Part shown: positions 1 to 8,512 of the stretch, one piece after another
Numbering within the stretch: position 1 is the stretch's first letter
Layout: each line of letters opens with the position of its first letter
Assembly (NCBI GenBank): GCA_964567435.1
Contig: CAZMMQ010000001.1
Coordinates: 1-64,000, forward strand
Direction of reading: 5' to 3'
Source: RFSX01 sp964567435
GTDB lineage: Bacteria; Bacteroidota; Bacteroidia; Chitinophagales; Saprospiraceae
DNA: 64,000 bases
Made by a program: the position numbers and the translations under genes
Notes under the pieces: model-generated
Told to the model about the DNA's origin: nothing
Database searches by the model: none
Seen by the model: the letters and a program-made list of their open reading frames with translations, nothing else

Positions 1-54
1 AACCCGTGCTACCAGGATGAAAACCTGGCGTCCTAACCCCTAGACGAACGGGCC
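1..54 (-). tRNA. tRNA-Glu (UUC), 3' part cut off by the window edge
   Basis: Read on the minus strand, the molecule begins at 54 with the acceptor 5' strand GGCCCGT, followed by a D-arm around TCTAGGGGTTAGGA. The anticodon stem is CCAGG/CCTGG with loop TTTTCAT, giving anticodon TTC (glutamate). The variable region and the start of the T-arm are seen; the rest of the T-arm and the 3' acceptor strand lie beyond base 1. The stem and loop lengths are canonical. A TAnnTTTG promoter element lies about 40 bases upstream. Confidence 0.95.
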
Positions 55-93
55 AACATTTAATTATCTACACGCTTTCCTTGTAAAGCGAGG

Positions 94-101
94 CAAATAT
101 A
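94..101 (-). promoter_or_regulatory. Bacteroidota-type -7 element for tRNA-Glu
   Basis: The minus strand reads TATATTTG here, matching the TAnnTTTG -7 consensus of the primary sigma factor of Bacteroidota. A TTTG lies about 23 bases further upstream (125-128), which fits the -33 element. The tRNA 5' end is about 40 bases downstream, leaving a short pre-tRNA leader. Confidence 0.6.
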
Positions 102-146
102 TAAATTTTGAGATTTGCATATAGCAAAATGCAAAATCCATACCTA

Positions 147-2507
147 TTATTTTATAACAACTCTTGAAACCAATCTATCTCCAGATATTTTTTCAAATTC
201 TATGATATAAGCGCCAGTTTCCAAATTTTGGATGTTTAAAATAGCTTCAAATGGTCTTTCTAATACTTTACGACCATTTATATCATACATTCTTATTCTT
301 TGAATATCATCTTCAGCAGCACTTAGAATATTAAGGTATTCAGTGGCCGGGTTAGGATAAACCTGAATAACAGATGAGTTTGTCACATCGGTTGTGGAGG
401 TAGATCCTGCTTCTGCCACTCTAAATACATCTATTGCTGCTTCTACTAGGTTACCATTATCAGCATTATCTCCTGTTACAATTTGCAATTGTATATCTTT
501 TGTGATGTCTATACCTAAATCTAACGGTCTAATTCTGATGACATCTGTCCAAGTTCCCGTAGAACTGTCTATAGTACTGAATAAATACTGAGAAGTACCA
601 TCTGTGATAGAAAAATCAATCATATCATCAATATCTCCTGCTCCTCCATCATTGAAGAAATAAGTATTAAACTGAATTTCAGGATTAGTAAAATCGCTTA
701 AATTCATTGGAGGTGAGGTCAAAATAGCTGTTCCATCATCTACATCATCAGTACCTGCACCACCACCAGCATTACCAGTGACATAAGCCTCCTGTCCAAT
801 ATCTCCTGCAATATCTACATCTATGTTAGAAGTCTGTCCTATGAAAAAAGTCCCAATAGGCACTCCTCGTTCCCATAATCCTGCCGTAGCAGTTCCCTCT
901 GATGTCCAACCAAGATCTAATGCAAAATCATCTTCCCAGCCTCGCTCAAGTTCTATCACTATCTCTGAATCCATTGGAGATAAGGATAACTCTCGTTGTC
1001 TAAAACCCCAAGCACCAGCTACAGCCGAATACGATTCATCAAATATATCTACTACAAAATTACCATTACCATCACTTTCAATATTTAGAGCTGGTCCTGA
1101 AACAGATTCAGCTTCAAAAACACCTGTATTAATACTCTCTCCAGTATTAGCATCTACAAAACGTCCCGTAACCTGAAAAACAGGTCTTCTGACTAACTCT
1201 ACATTAAGGATCGTTACTTCTCCATTCACCATTGTTGCTGAAGTTTCAAAGGCCTCATATTCAGGATGAAAGAAGGTTACATTGAATACACCTGCAGTAG
1301 CTACTCCTGTCGCATATCCTCCACTTATATCTGTAGTAGCACCATTGAGTTCTTCTGATTCTATATTAACTGTTACACCATTTATTGGCGTGCCCTGTCC
1401 AGCTACTGTGACAGTGCCTTCCAGCCAACATGCTCGTTGATAATTAGGTTGCAAGACAAATAATCCATTAGCTCTATCTGTCGCTAATACCAGTCCAGAT
1501 GGGAGATAAGGATAAGCTCCCCAACAACCATTTGTTCCACCATTTCCACCAAAGAATGTATCATATGCTCCAACTTTGATCATATTAGTTGGTCTGCTTA
1601 CATCTGTAATCACCACACCATCTGTATACCACGAAGTGATAAGATATTCATCCTGAAAGTGGGTATTATGAGGAACAACTCCTTGTCCCGTTGTTTCCAA
1701 TGGCTGGAATTCATCTAATCTCCTAATATTAGAAAAATCACTAATATCATAAGCATCTACATATGCATTGCCTCTTTCGTCAGTTGTATAAGCATAGTTA
1801 CCATCGTCAGATATCCATGTATTATGCGTAAAATTGAAAGACGTATTTGTCTCCCCAAGTAAAATAAGATTTGTCTTATCAGTAACATCAAATATTCTTA
1901 GTTGACCAGCGAAAATTTCTGAGCTATACATAATATTATCCCTAACATAAAGATCATGTGCATAACCATCTCCATGAACGCCAACTATAGGAGGATTCCA
2001 CCTGTCTTGATTGAGGTCTAGAATAATTGCTTTATTCATTGAACCATTCCCGCAACCTGCTAAGTACGCAAAGCCGTTTTCATCTATGTAAATATTATGG
2101 CAAGCACCTAAATCAGCTGATTCGTCAGTAATAACTGGAGGTGTAATTAGTTGCCACCTAATAGAATCATTATCTGCCTGACTCATATCTACCACAAGTA
2201 GACCATCATTTGACTCTGATGTCACGTATACATGGTCTTCCCATGATTTCATATCTCTCCAGATCGTATTTGTACCTGGAATTGTGATTACTTCGACTGG
2301 TGCTGCAGGATCTGCAAGGCTATATATCCTTGTGTTATCTACTGTACCTACAATGGCGAATTCTGTACCTCCTTCAGATACAAAACCCCATATATCGTTT
2401 GCTGCTTCTGGAAATTGAGGGTTAGAAACCAATTCTAGATTAAAATCAGTCTGACTGAATAAAAAATTGGTTATAAGGAATAAAACTGTTGTAAATATAA
2501 GTCTCAT
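147..2507 (-). CDS. Choice-of-anchor B family protein with T9SS type A sorting domain
   Basis: A secreted protein of 786 residues. The signal peptide begins MRLIFTTVLFLITNFLFSQ, so I chose the ATG at 2507; a longer frame to 2534 would run over the promoter at 2532-2539. Residues of about 20-360 form a repeat region with LVIVD-like blades (for example DGLLVVDMSQ, LRIFDVTDKTN), as in choice-of-anchor B proteins. A carboxypeptidase-regulatory-like beta domain follows at about 365-450, then a jelly-roll-like region rich in Asp and Gly at about 525-700. The end carries VYPNPATEYLNI and a basic C-terminus, the type A T9SS signal for outer-membrane passage and surface attachment. The function of the propeller part in this family is unknown. 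Monocistronic on its own promoter. Confidence 0.88.
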   Translation of the reverse strand: MRLIFTTVLFLITNFLFSQTDFNLELVSNPQFPEAANDIWGFVSEGGTEFAIVGTVDNTRIYSLADPAAPVEVITIPGTNTIWRDMKSWEDHVYVTSESNDGLLVVDMSQADNDSIRWQLITPPVITDESADLGACHNIYIDENGFAYLAGCGNGSMNKAIILDLNQDRWNPPIVGVHGDGYAHDLYVRDNIMYSSEIFAGQLRIFDVTDKTNLILLGETNTSFNFTHNTWISDDGNYAYTTDERGNAYVDAYDISDFSNIRRLDEFQPLETTGQGVVPHNTHFQDEYLITSWYTDGVVITDVSRPTNMIKVGAYDTFFGGNGGTNGCWGAYPYLPSGLVLATDRANGLFVLQPNYQRACWLEGTVTVAGQGTPINGVTVNIESEELNGATTDISGGYATGVATAGVFNVTFFHPEYEAFETSATMVNGEVTILNVELVRRPVFQVTGRFVDANTGESINTGVFEAESVSGPALNIESDGNGNFVVDIFDESYSAVAGAWGFRQRELSLSPMDSEIVIELERGWEDDFALDLGWTSEGTATAGLWERGVPIGTFFIGQTSNIDVDIAGDIGQEAYVTGNAGGGAGTDDVDDGTAILTSPPMNLSDFTNPEIQFNTYFFNDGGAGDIDDMIDFSITDGTSQYLFSTIDSSTGTWTDVIRIRPLDLGIDITKDIQLQIVTGDNADNGNLVEAAIDVFRVAEAGSTSTTDVTNSSVIQVYPNPATEYLNILSAAEDDIQRIRMYDINGRKVLERPFEAILNIQNLETGAYIIEFEKISGDRLVSRVVIK

Positions 2508-2531
2508 AATATGTGTTTGGAAAATGCTGGG

Positions 2532-2539
2532 CAAAAGTA
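2532..2539 (-). promoter_or_regulatory. -7 element of the choice-of-anchor B gene
   Basis: The minus strand reads TACTTTTG, matching TAnnTTTG, 24 bases before the chosen ATG at 2507. This supports the shorter start. No convincing -33 element was seen. Confidence 0.5.
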
Positions 2540-2591
2540 CAACCTTATAATTAACATAAAAGCTTTGAAATATATCTCTATGACATTTATG

Positions 2592-3017
2592 TCATTTTTT
2601 TTCTATTAAGGCTGTCGTTAACCTAGATATACAGATTTTCTTATTGTTTTCGTCAGTTATCTCAATATTCCAAACGTGCATATTTCTACCAATTTTGATA
2701 GGGCTGACTCTACCAAATACATAGCCTTCCTTAGCACTGGAGAGGTGATTAGCATTTATTTCGACACCAACTACTGCTCTATCAAAAGGATTCTCTTGAA
2801 CAATCACAGAGGCTACTGAACCAATAGTTTCTGCTAGAGCCACTGAAGCACCACCATGCAATAAACCCATTGGTTGTTTCGTCCTGTGGTCTACAGGCAT
2901 TTTGGCAATGAGATAATCGTTCCCGATTTCTATAAATTTAATACCAATGTGTTGCACCATTGTATTAATTCCGGTTGCATTGAGTGATTCTAGATTAGGA
3001 TTACTTTTCCAGATCAT
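2592..3017 (-). CDS. Hotdog-fold thioesterase (PaaI/YdiI-like)
   Basis: A 141-residue single hotdog domain, the usual length for PaaI or YdiI/MenI type acyl-CoA thioesterases. The segment MGLLHGGASVALAETIGS (about 50-68) is the characteristic helix region, with the HGG turn and the Glu that activates water in this family. The C-terminal strand pattern (GRNMHVWNIEI, LTTALIEKK) also fits. Likely substrates are aryl or acyl CoA esters; 1,4-dihydroxy-2-naphthoyl-CoA (menaquinone synthesis) is possible but no men gene is adjacent. It lies between an exported protein gene and the divergent arsC, so context does not help. Confidence 0.85.
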   Translation of the reverse strand: MIWKSNPNLESLNATGINTMVQHIGIKFIEIGNDYLIAKMPVDHRTKQPMGLLHGGASVALAETIGSVASVIVQENPFDRAVVGVEINANHLSSAKEGYVFGRVSPIKIGRNMHVWNIEITDENNKKICISRLTTALIEKK

Positions 3018-3024
3018 ATATTTG
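3017..3024 (+). promoter_or_regulatory. -7 element of arsC
   Basis: TATATTTG matches TAnnTTTG and lies 28 bases before the arsC ATG at 3052. It overlaps the first codon of the divergent thioesterase gene (ATG at 3017), so the two transcripts start back to back. Confidence 0.5.
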
Positions 3025-3051
3025 TATTATAAAAAAGGATAATGTAAAACT

Positions 3052-3390
3052 ATGAAAATCTACCATAACCCAAGATGTAGTAAGAGCAGAGAAACACTGT
3101 CTCTCTTAAAAGATAATCAACAAAATCCAGAGATAATTCTCTATCTGGAGAATCCACCTTCAAATAAAGAATTGACTAATCTTATTAAGTTGTTGGGTAT
3201 AAAGCCTGTAGAATTAGTAAGAAAGGGTGAAGCAATCTTTAAGGAACAATACAAAGGGAAAGAGTTGACAGATAATCAATGGATAGAGGCTATGATAAAA
3301 TATCCCAAGCTTATAGAAAGACCTATAGTGGTCCAAGGGAATAAAGCTGTAATAGGTAGACCTCCTTCTAATGCATTAGACTTACTATAA
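3052..3390 (+). CDS. arsC: Arsenate reductase (ArsC/YfgD glutaredoxin family)
   Basis: A 112-residue protein of the thioredoxin-fold ArsC family. The N-terminus IYHNPRCSKSRETL places the single catalytic Cys at residue 9 in the family's NPxCSKSR motif. Arg residues that bind the oxyanion in ArsC have counterparts in LVRKGE (about 57), IERPIVV (about 89) and IGRPPS (about 103). The family uses glutathione and glutaredoxin in proteobacteria; the reductant here is unknown. There is no arsenite pump or ArsR regulator nearby, so a housekeeping YfgD-like role is as likely as arsenic resistance. Its end overlaps the convergent miaA by six bases. Confidence 0.87.
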   Translation: MKIYHNPRCSKSRETLSLLKDNQQNPEIILYLENPPSNKELTNLIKLLGIKPVELVRKGEAIFKEQYKGKELTDNQWIEAMIKYPKLIERPIVVQGNKAVIGRPPSNALDLL

Positions 3391-4296
3391 TTTCAGTATA
3401 GACTGGATCTTTTTTGTTAGGCCACTTATATCATCTGGGTGAAAGGAAAGTGTATTCATCTGATTCCTAAACCATGTCATCTGTCGCTTAGCATAACGTC
3501 TAGTGTTTTGCTGAATAAGCTCTATGGTTCGATCCAAATCATATTCCCCATCTATATATTTGAAAACCTCGCTGTACCCAACCGTATCTAGGGCTCTCTT
3601 CTGTCTATGAGGTAGCAATGAAGTCACTTCATCTACTAGACCTGCCTCTATCATATACTGGACCCTTTTATTAATTCGAGTATAAAGTTCCTCTCTAGGT
3701 CGTTCTAAGTTAATACAGAATGGCGTGTATATTCTGGCAGTCTTGGGTTGATTAATAAAAGAAGAAAATGCTTTATTAGTAAACCGAATGACGCCTAACA
3801 TTCTGATTAATCTTCGATCATTGGCTTTATCTACTCTGGCAAAACTTATTGGATCAGCCTTCTCTAGTTCCTCTAGGACAGCAACCCTGTTGACTTCTAA
3901 TTGATCTTCTATAGATTGAGTTATTTCCAATGGTACTTTAGGAATATTATCGAGCCCTTCACAAACGGCTTTGATATATAACCCAGTACCCCCAGATAAA
4001 ATTGGTGTATAACCGTTTAGATATGCATTGTCTATGCACTGCAATGCATCCTCTTCATAAACAGCAGCTGAATAAGAATCTTGGATTGAAACATAATCTA
4101 CCAATTTTATATTCCCATTACTAATCTCTGAAGGACTTGGTTTTGCAGTGCCTATCTTCAGTTCCTTATAAATCTGTCGACTATCAGCAGAAACAATGAC
4201 ACCATTGAATGATTGGCTCAAGGCAATAGCTGTTGTTGTTTTCCCAATTGCAGTAGGCCCGACTAGAACTAATAAATATTTTTCTTTATTAACCAA
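3385..4296 (-). CDS. miaA: tRNA dimethylallyltransferase
   Basis: 303 residues, normal for MiaA. It transfers a dimethylallyl group from DMAPP to N6 of A37 in tRNAs that read codons starting with U. The P-loop is VGPTAIGKTTTA (about 12-23); DSRQIYKELKIGTAKPS (about 38-54) is the family's substrate-binding loop; LSGGTGLYIKA (about 100-110) and the RYAKRQMTWFR segment near the C-terminus are conserved. It starts MVNKEKYLLVLVGPT, directly before the first beta strand. miaE at 45475 encodes the hydroxylase that acts later on the same nucleotide. Convergent with arsC. Confidence 0.97.
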   Translation of the reverse strand: MVNKEKYLLVLVGPTAIGKTTTAIALSQSFNGVIVSADSRQIYKELKIGTAKPSPSEISNGNIKLVDYVSIQDSYSAAVYEEDALQCIDNAYLNGYTPILSGGTGLYIKAVCEGLDNIPKVPLEITQSIEDQLEVNRVAVLEELEKADPISFARVDKANDRRLIRMLGVIRFTNKAFSSFINQPKTARIYTPFCINLERPREELYTRINKRVQYMIEAGLVDEVTSLLPHRQKRALDTVGYSEVFKYIDGEYDLDRTIELIQQNTRRYAKRQMTWFRNQMNTLSFHPDDISGLTKKIQSILKL

Positions 4297-4341
4297 GTAT
4301 CAAAGAGGGTTTGGTTATCTTAACTCCCATGACTTCAACTA

Positions 4342-5391
4342 ATGACATTTGAAATGAATAGTATATATACAATGCTAATAATATCCTTAGCACTATTAGG
4401 TTGCAAAGATACTTCACCTGTTAAGAAAAAAACATCCCAAAAAAAAGTCGCGTATGCTATGGTAATTCATGGTGGGGCAGGCACTATACTCAAAGATAAT
4501 ATGTCACCAGAGAAAGAGAAGGCATATATAGATGCTCTCAATTTGGCGTTAGAAACAGGAGAAAATATCTTGAAATCAGGTAGAAGTAGCATGGATGCAG
4601 TAGTGGCTACCATCAAGACGATGGAAGATTCTCCATTGTTCAATGCCGGTAAAGGGGCTGTCTTTACAAATGAGGGTCATAACGAATTGGATGCATCCAT
4701 TATGAGAGGCAGTGACAGACAAGCTGGGGCTGTTGGCGGTGTTAAGACAGTGAAAAATCCAATAGAGGCTGCTAAAGGTGTTTTGGAGAAGTCCGAACAT
4801 GTAATGATGACGGGTGCTGGAGCAGATTCTTTTGCTAAAACACTAAATCTAGAATTAGTGGATAATAAATACTTCTATACTGAGAATAGATGGAATAGCT
4901 TACAAAGGGTATTAGATAAGGAAAAAGCGATGGGCATGGAAATCAGTCAACTTTCTGAGAGCAAATTTGGAACAGTAGGTGCGGTAGCGTTGGATAAAAA
5001 TGGAAATATAGTCGCTGGAACATCTACTGGTGGAATGACAAACAAGAGATTTAATAGGATAGGAGACAGTCCAATCATAGGTGCAGGTACCTACGCTAAC
5101 AATGAGACCTGTGGTGTATCATGCACTGGACATGGAGAATATTTTATAAGGTATGCCGTCGCTCATGATGTATCAGCCATGATGGAATATAAGCAGGTCA
5201 GTCTAAAGGAGGCCTCAGAACATATCATTCATACTAAGCTTAAAGAAGCAGGCGGTACTGGGGGACTGATAGCCTTAGATAAGGAAGGTAACATCAGCAT
5301 GCCTTTCAATACAGCCGGCATGTATAGAGGATATGTGACAGATTCTGAAAGAGTTGTAGCCATTTACGAATCTAAATCAGAAGTTAATTAA
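4342..5391 (+). CDS. Lipoprotein isoaspartyl peptidase / plant-type L-asparaginase
   Basis: An N-terminal nucleophile hydrolase of 349 residues that splits isoaspartyl dipeptides and L-asparagine. The N-terminus has a short hydrophobic stretch ending in LALLGC (Cys21), a lipobox, so the enzyme is predicted to sit in the envelope. The mature enzyme begins near AYAMVIHGGAG. Autocleavage is expected before Thr211 in SKFGTVGAVALD, and GTSTGGMTNK and HGEYFIR complete the active-site pattern. The precursor has the usual alpha and beta parts. Three in-frame ATGs (4342, 4354, 4372) could be starts; all leave the lipobox intact. It is transcribed away from miaA and followed by a promoter for the next gene. 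Confidence 0.92.
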   Translation: MTFEMNSIYTMLIISLALLGCKDTSPVKKKTSQKKVAYAMVIHGGAGTILKDNMSPEKEKAYIDALNLALETGENILKSGRSSMDAVVATIKTMEDSPLFNAGKGAVFTNEGHNELDASIMRGSDRQAGAVGGVKTVKNPIEAAKGVLEKSEHVMMTGAGADSFAKTLNLELVDNKYFYTENRWNSLQRVLDKEKAMGMEISQLSESKFGTVGAVALDKNGNIVAGTSTGGMTNKRFNRIGDSPIIGAGTYANNETCGVSCTGHGEYFIRYAVAHDVSAMMEYKQVSLKEASEHIIHTKLKEAGGTGGLIALDKEGNISMPFNTAGMYRGYVTDSERVVAIYESKSEVN

Positions 5392-5473
5392 ATCATTCAA
5401 TCACTAAAAGCCTGGAATCTATAACCTTTTTCACCTATTTACAATTTGATTCCTCTATTCCATTAAATAAATT

Positions 5474-5481
5474 TAGATTTG
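5474..5481 (+). promoter_or_regulatory. -7 element of the YfhO gene
   Basis: TAGATTTG matches TAnnTTTG and lies 22 bases before the ATG at 5504. A TTTG at 5445-5448 is a possible but rather distant -33 element (25-base gap). Confidence 0.5.
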
Positions 5482-5503
5482 TAATTCATTGATATTTAGG
5501 TAT

Positions 5504-7927
5504 ATGTTTCAAGATATAGTGAAAAAAAACTGGATTCACGTCATAGCAATAATCATCTTTCTTTCTTCTACAGTGATGGTATTCTATCCATCATATCAAG
5601 GCAAAAAGCTCCAGCAAGGTGATATTACCCATTGGCGTGGAATGGCTCAAGAAAGCAAGGCTTTTAAGGAAGAAACGGGGAAGACCACCCTCTGGACTAA
5701 TAGTATGTTTTCAGGAATGCCAACCTATTATATCAAGTTTGATCAAGTTAAAGATCCGGTCGACTACCTTAAATCAATATTGAGTTTTGGGTTGAATAAT
5801 GAAGCAGGCAAATTTTTAGTTGGCCTTTTCTTATTTTATATTCTATTACTTTTTCTCGGTGTTGAGTCTTGGTTAGCTATTTTCGGTGCTTTAGCTTTTG
5901 CTTACACAACCAACAATCTAGTCTTACTCAACGCAGGTCATAATACCAAGGTCATGACAATCATGACATCTCCTATGGTTATTCTAGGGGTCATCTATGC
6001 TTATCGCAAAAATATGTTTCTAGGTTCGTTGTTATTCGCATTAGGTATGTCCTTGAACCTGAAAGCTTCCCACCCACAAATGACTTATTACTTAGGTATA
6101 GTAATGTTTATCTATACACTATTTGTCTGTGCGGAATCCATTAAAAAAGGACAGCTTAGTAAATTTCTTAAGACCTCCGGCTTGTTGGTTTTAGGTCTTG
6201 TGATTGGGGTTGGTTCTACTGCAAATAGAACAATTCCAATATATGAATACTCAAAAGATACTATGAGAGGTGCTCCAATTCTCAAGAATCATAAATCAAA
6301 TGATAGCAGTAGCAAAGTGGAAGGATTAGCTTGGGAATATGCAATGTCATGGAGTAATGGTAGTGAAGATCTATTAGCAAGTTTTATTCCACTTGCTAAT
6401 GGAGGAAGTTCTACTGAGAATGTCGATCCAAGTTCCAATTTCGGGAAAGAGTTGCGCAAGAGAGGTGCCTCATTACGATCTGTCAAAGCACCACTTTATT
6501 GGGGAAGCCTACCATTTACTAGTGGTCCTATATATTTTGGTGCTATTATTTTCTTTCTTTTCTTTTTGTCATTTTTCAACTTGAAGGGTCACATGAAATG
6601 GTGGGGCATAATAGCTGTTCTCCTAACCTTCCTTTTGTCAATGGGCAAAAATTTTGAGTTTTTGAGTATGATGTTTTTTGAGATCATACCTTATTACAAT
6701 AAGTTCAGAACACCTAATTCGATCTTATCTATCACTGCTGTTATTATCCCACTGCTTGCTATGCTGAGTTTGTCTAGTATACTAAAGCATGAAACTCTTT
6801 CGAAACAAAAGGTCCTCTTACCGGGACTAGGTTTTATCGTATTTACCATATTGATTGGTTTGCTTGGACCAAGCATATTTGACTTGTCATCTAGTAGTGA
6901 TAATATGTTGGCGCAGGCAGGGTTAGATCCTAAAATAATAATGGAAGACAGAGCAAATGTTTTGAGATCAAGTGCGATGAAGGCTGCTCTATTTATGGCG
7001 TTAAGTTTATTGCTCATTGTCCTACACGCATTAAGAAAAGTTCCAAAACTTGCTGCTATCATTGTGATTGGACTTCTAGCCTTTTTTGATCTATATTCCA
7101 CTAATCTCAGATATGTAAGTTCGTCAAATTATCAAAGTGAGAGAAGACATAAAGAGCACTATACCCCAAGGCCAGTAGACAAAAAAATTCTCCAAGATCA
7201 AACTCTTCATTACAGAGTATTGGACAATTCTATCAATACTTTCAACTCATCATTTGCTTCCTACTTTCACAAAACGATAGGTGGGTATCATGCTGCTAAA
7301 CTTCAGAGGTATCAAGATATCATAGACTACCACATTAGTAAAAACAATGCTAATGTATTGAACATGCTCAATTGCAAATATTACATAACAGGCCAACCTG
7401 GTAAAGAAGATGTCGGATTGAATTCTGCAGCTCTAGGAAATGCTTGGTTTGTCAACAATATTAAGATAGTACCAAACGCTGACGCCGAAATAGAAGCTTT
7501 GTCAGATTTTGATCCTATGGGTGATGCCATTGTACATCAAGAATTTAAAGAAGAAGTGGGCAATTTATCCAGACAAAAATCTGGTTCAATAGACCTAATT
7601 GAGTACAGACCTAATAAGCTTACTTATAAAAGTAATTCCATGTCTAATCAAATAGCTGTATTTTCAGAGATTTGGTATGGACCAAATAAGGGATGGAAAG
7701 CAAGTATAGATGGCAAACCTGTCTCACATTTCAGAGCCAACTACGTCCTTAGGGCAATGGCGGTACCTTCAGGAGAGCATACGATAGTCTTTGAATTTAA
7801 CCCAGATAGTAATAGATTAGGCATTATCATTTCATGGATATGTTCCATTTTGTTATTGATTGGATTTGCAATGTATTTCTGGTATAATAGAAAAGGATTA
7901 ACTTATAAGGACTCTGAAGAGCTTTGA
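5504..7927 (+). CDS. YfhO family multi-pass membrane protein
   Basis: 807 residues from the ATG at 5504; a TTG at 5489 would add five residues and leave almost no leader after the promoter at 5474. There is a TM helix at about 12-28, followed by an extracytoplasmic loop with GMPTYYIKF, then about ten further TM helices up to about residue 535. A large soluble domain of about 540-775 follows and a last TM helix at about 778-798. This layout, including YHAAKLQRYQDIIDYH and the beta-rich end with SEIWYGPNKGW, is typical of YfhO proteins, which are GT-C-like and in Firmicutes are linked to glycosylation of cell-surface polymers. The substrate here is unknown. pyrR starts 30 bases downstream from a promoter inside the 3' end. 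Confidence 0.9.
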   Translation: MFQDIVKKNWIHVIAIIIFLSSTVMVFYPSYQGKKLQQGDITHWRGMAQESKAFKEETGKTTLWTNSMFSGMPTYYIKFDQVKDPVDYLKSILSFGLNNEAGKFLVGLFLFYILLLFLGVESWLAIFGALAFAYTTNNLVLLNAGHNTKVMTIMTSPMVILGVIYAYRKNMFLGSLLFALGMSLNLKASHPQMTYYLGIVMFIYTLFVCAESIKKGQLSKFLKTSGLLVLGLVIGVGSTANRTIPIYEYSKDTMRGAPILKNHKSNDSSSKVEGLAWEYAMSWSNGSEDLLASFIPLANGGSSTENVDPSSNFGKELRKRGASLRSVKAPLYWGSLPFTSGPIYFGAIIFFLFFLSFFNLKGHMKWWGIIAVLLTFLLSMGKNFEFLSMMFFEIIPYYNKFRTPNSILSITAVIIPLLAMLSLSSILKHETLSKQKVLLPGLGFIVFTILIGLLGPSIFDLSSSSDNMLAQAGLDPKIIMEDRANVLRSSAMKAALFMALSLLLIVLHALRKVPKLAAIIVIGLLAFFDLYSTNLRYVSSSNYQSERRHKEHYTPRPVDKKILQDQTLHYRVLDNSINTFNSSFASYFHKTIGGYHAAKLQRYQDIIDYHISKNNANVLNMLNCKYYITGQPGKEDVGLNSAALGNAWFVNNIKIVPNADAEIEALSDFDPMGDAIVHQEFKEEVGNLSRQKSGSIDLIEYRPNKLTYKSNSMSNQIAVFSEIWYGPNKGWKASIDGKPVSHFRANYVLRAMAVPSGEHTIVFEFNPDSNRLGIIISWICSILLLIGFAMYFWYNRKGLTYKDSEEL

Positions 7928-7942
7928 TTATAAGCAATATAA

Positions 7943-7950
7943 TATCTTTG
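7943..7950 (+). promoter_or_regulatory. -7 element of pyrR-pyrB, very close to the start codon
   Basis: TATCTTTG matches TAnnTTTG. A TTTG at 7923-7926 could be the -33 element (16-base gap). Only seven bases separate the element from the pyrR ATG at 7958, so the transcript would have almost no leader. Confidence 0.5.
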
Positions 7951-7957
7951 TACTCAG

Positions 7958-8512
7958 ATGCATAGAGGTAGACAAATCCTTAGTCCAGAAAGATTTTCCA
8001 TTACTCTCAGGAGGCTGGCCAGTCAGATAGTGGAAAATTACGCAGATGATGAAGATATTTTCATCGTGGGCATACAAGAGAAAGGAGTCATTCTCGCTGA
8101 ACGTCTCATAGCAATTATAACAGAACTAGAACCTAAGAGAAAAGTAACTTTCGGAAAACTCGATATAACTTTCTATAGGGATGATTTCCGCATGAGACAA
8201 ACCCCACTAACAGCAAATGCCACAAAAGTTGACTTTGAGATAGAGTCAAAGCGTATCCTGCTCATAGATGATGTCTTGTATACAGGGAGAACAATTCATG
8301 CCGCCTTATCAGCTCTTCAGGATTTTGGTCGCCCAGCCAAAGTTGAATTACTGACTATGGTTGACAGGAGATTTAACAGACACCTGCCAATAAAATCTGA
8401 TTATACTGGATTACAAGTGGATGCACTGGATGACGCTTATGTCAAGGTGCAATGGGAGCATCTTGATGGGCAAGATAAAGTATTAATTTTCTCAGCCAAT
8501 ACGAATGATTAG
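7958..8512 (+). CDS. pyrR: PyrR-type phosphoribosyltransferase (uracil phosphoribosyltransferase / pyr regulator)
   Basis: 184 residues, the usual PyrR length. The PRPP-binding motif is ILLIDDVLYTGRTIHAAL (about 105-122); FIVGIQEKGVILAERL near residue 35 and FYRDDFRMRQ near 70 are family features. It abuts pyrB with no spacing (stop 8510-8512, ATG 8513), which supports a pyrimidine role. PyrR in Firmicutes binds leader RNA and attenuates transcription. Here the predicted leader is only a few bases long, so control of its own operon by attenuation is unlikely and the enzymatic activity or another target is more plausible (inference). Confidence 0.93.
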   Translation: MHRGRQILSPERFSITLRRLASQIVENYADDEDIFIVGIQEKGVILAERLIAIITELEPKRKVTFGKLDITFYRDDFRMRQTPLTANATKVDFEIESKRILLIDDVLYTGRTIHAALSALQDFGRPAKVELLTMVDRRFNRHLPIKSDYTGLQVDALDDAYVKVQWEHLDGQDKVLIFSANTND

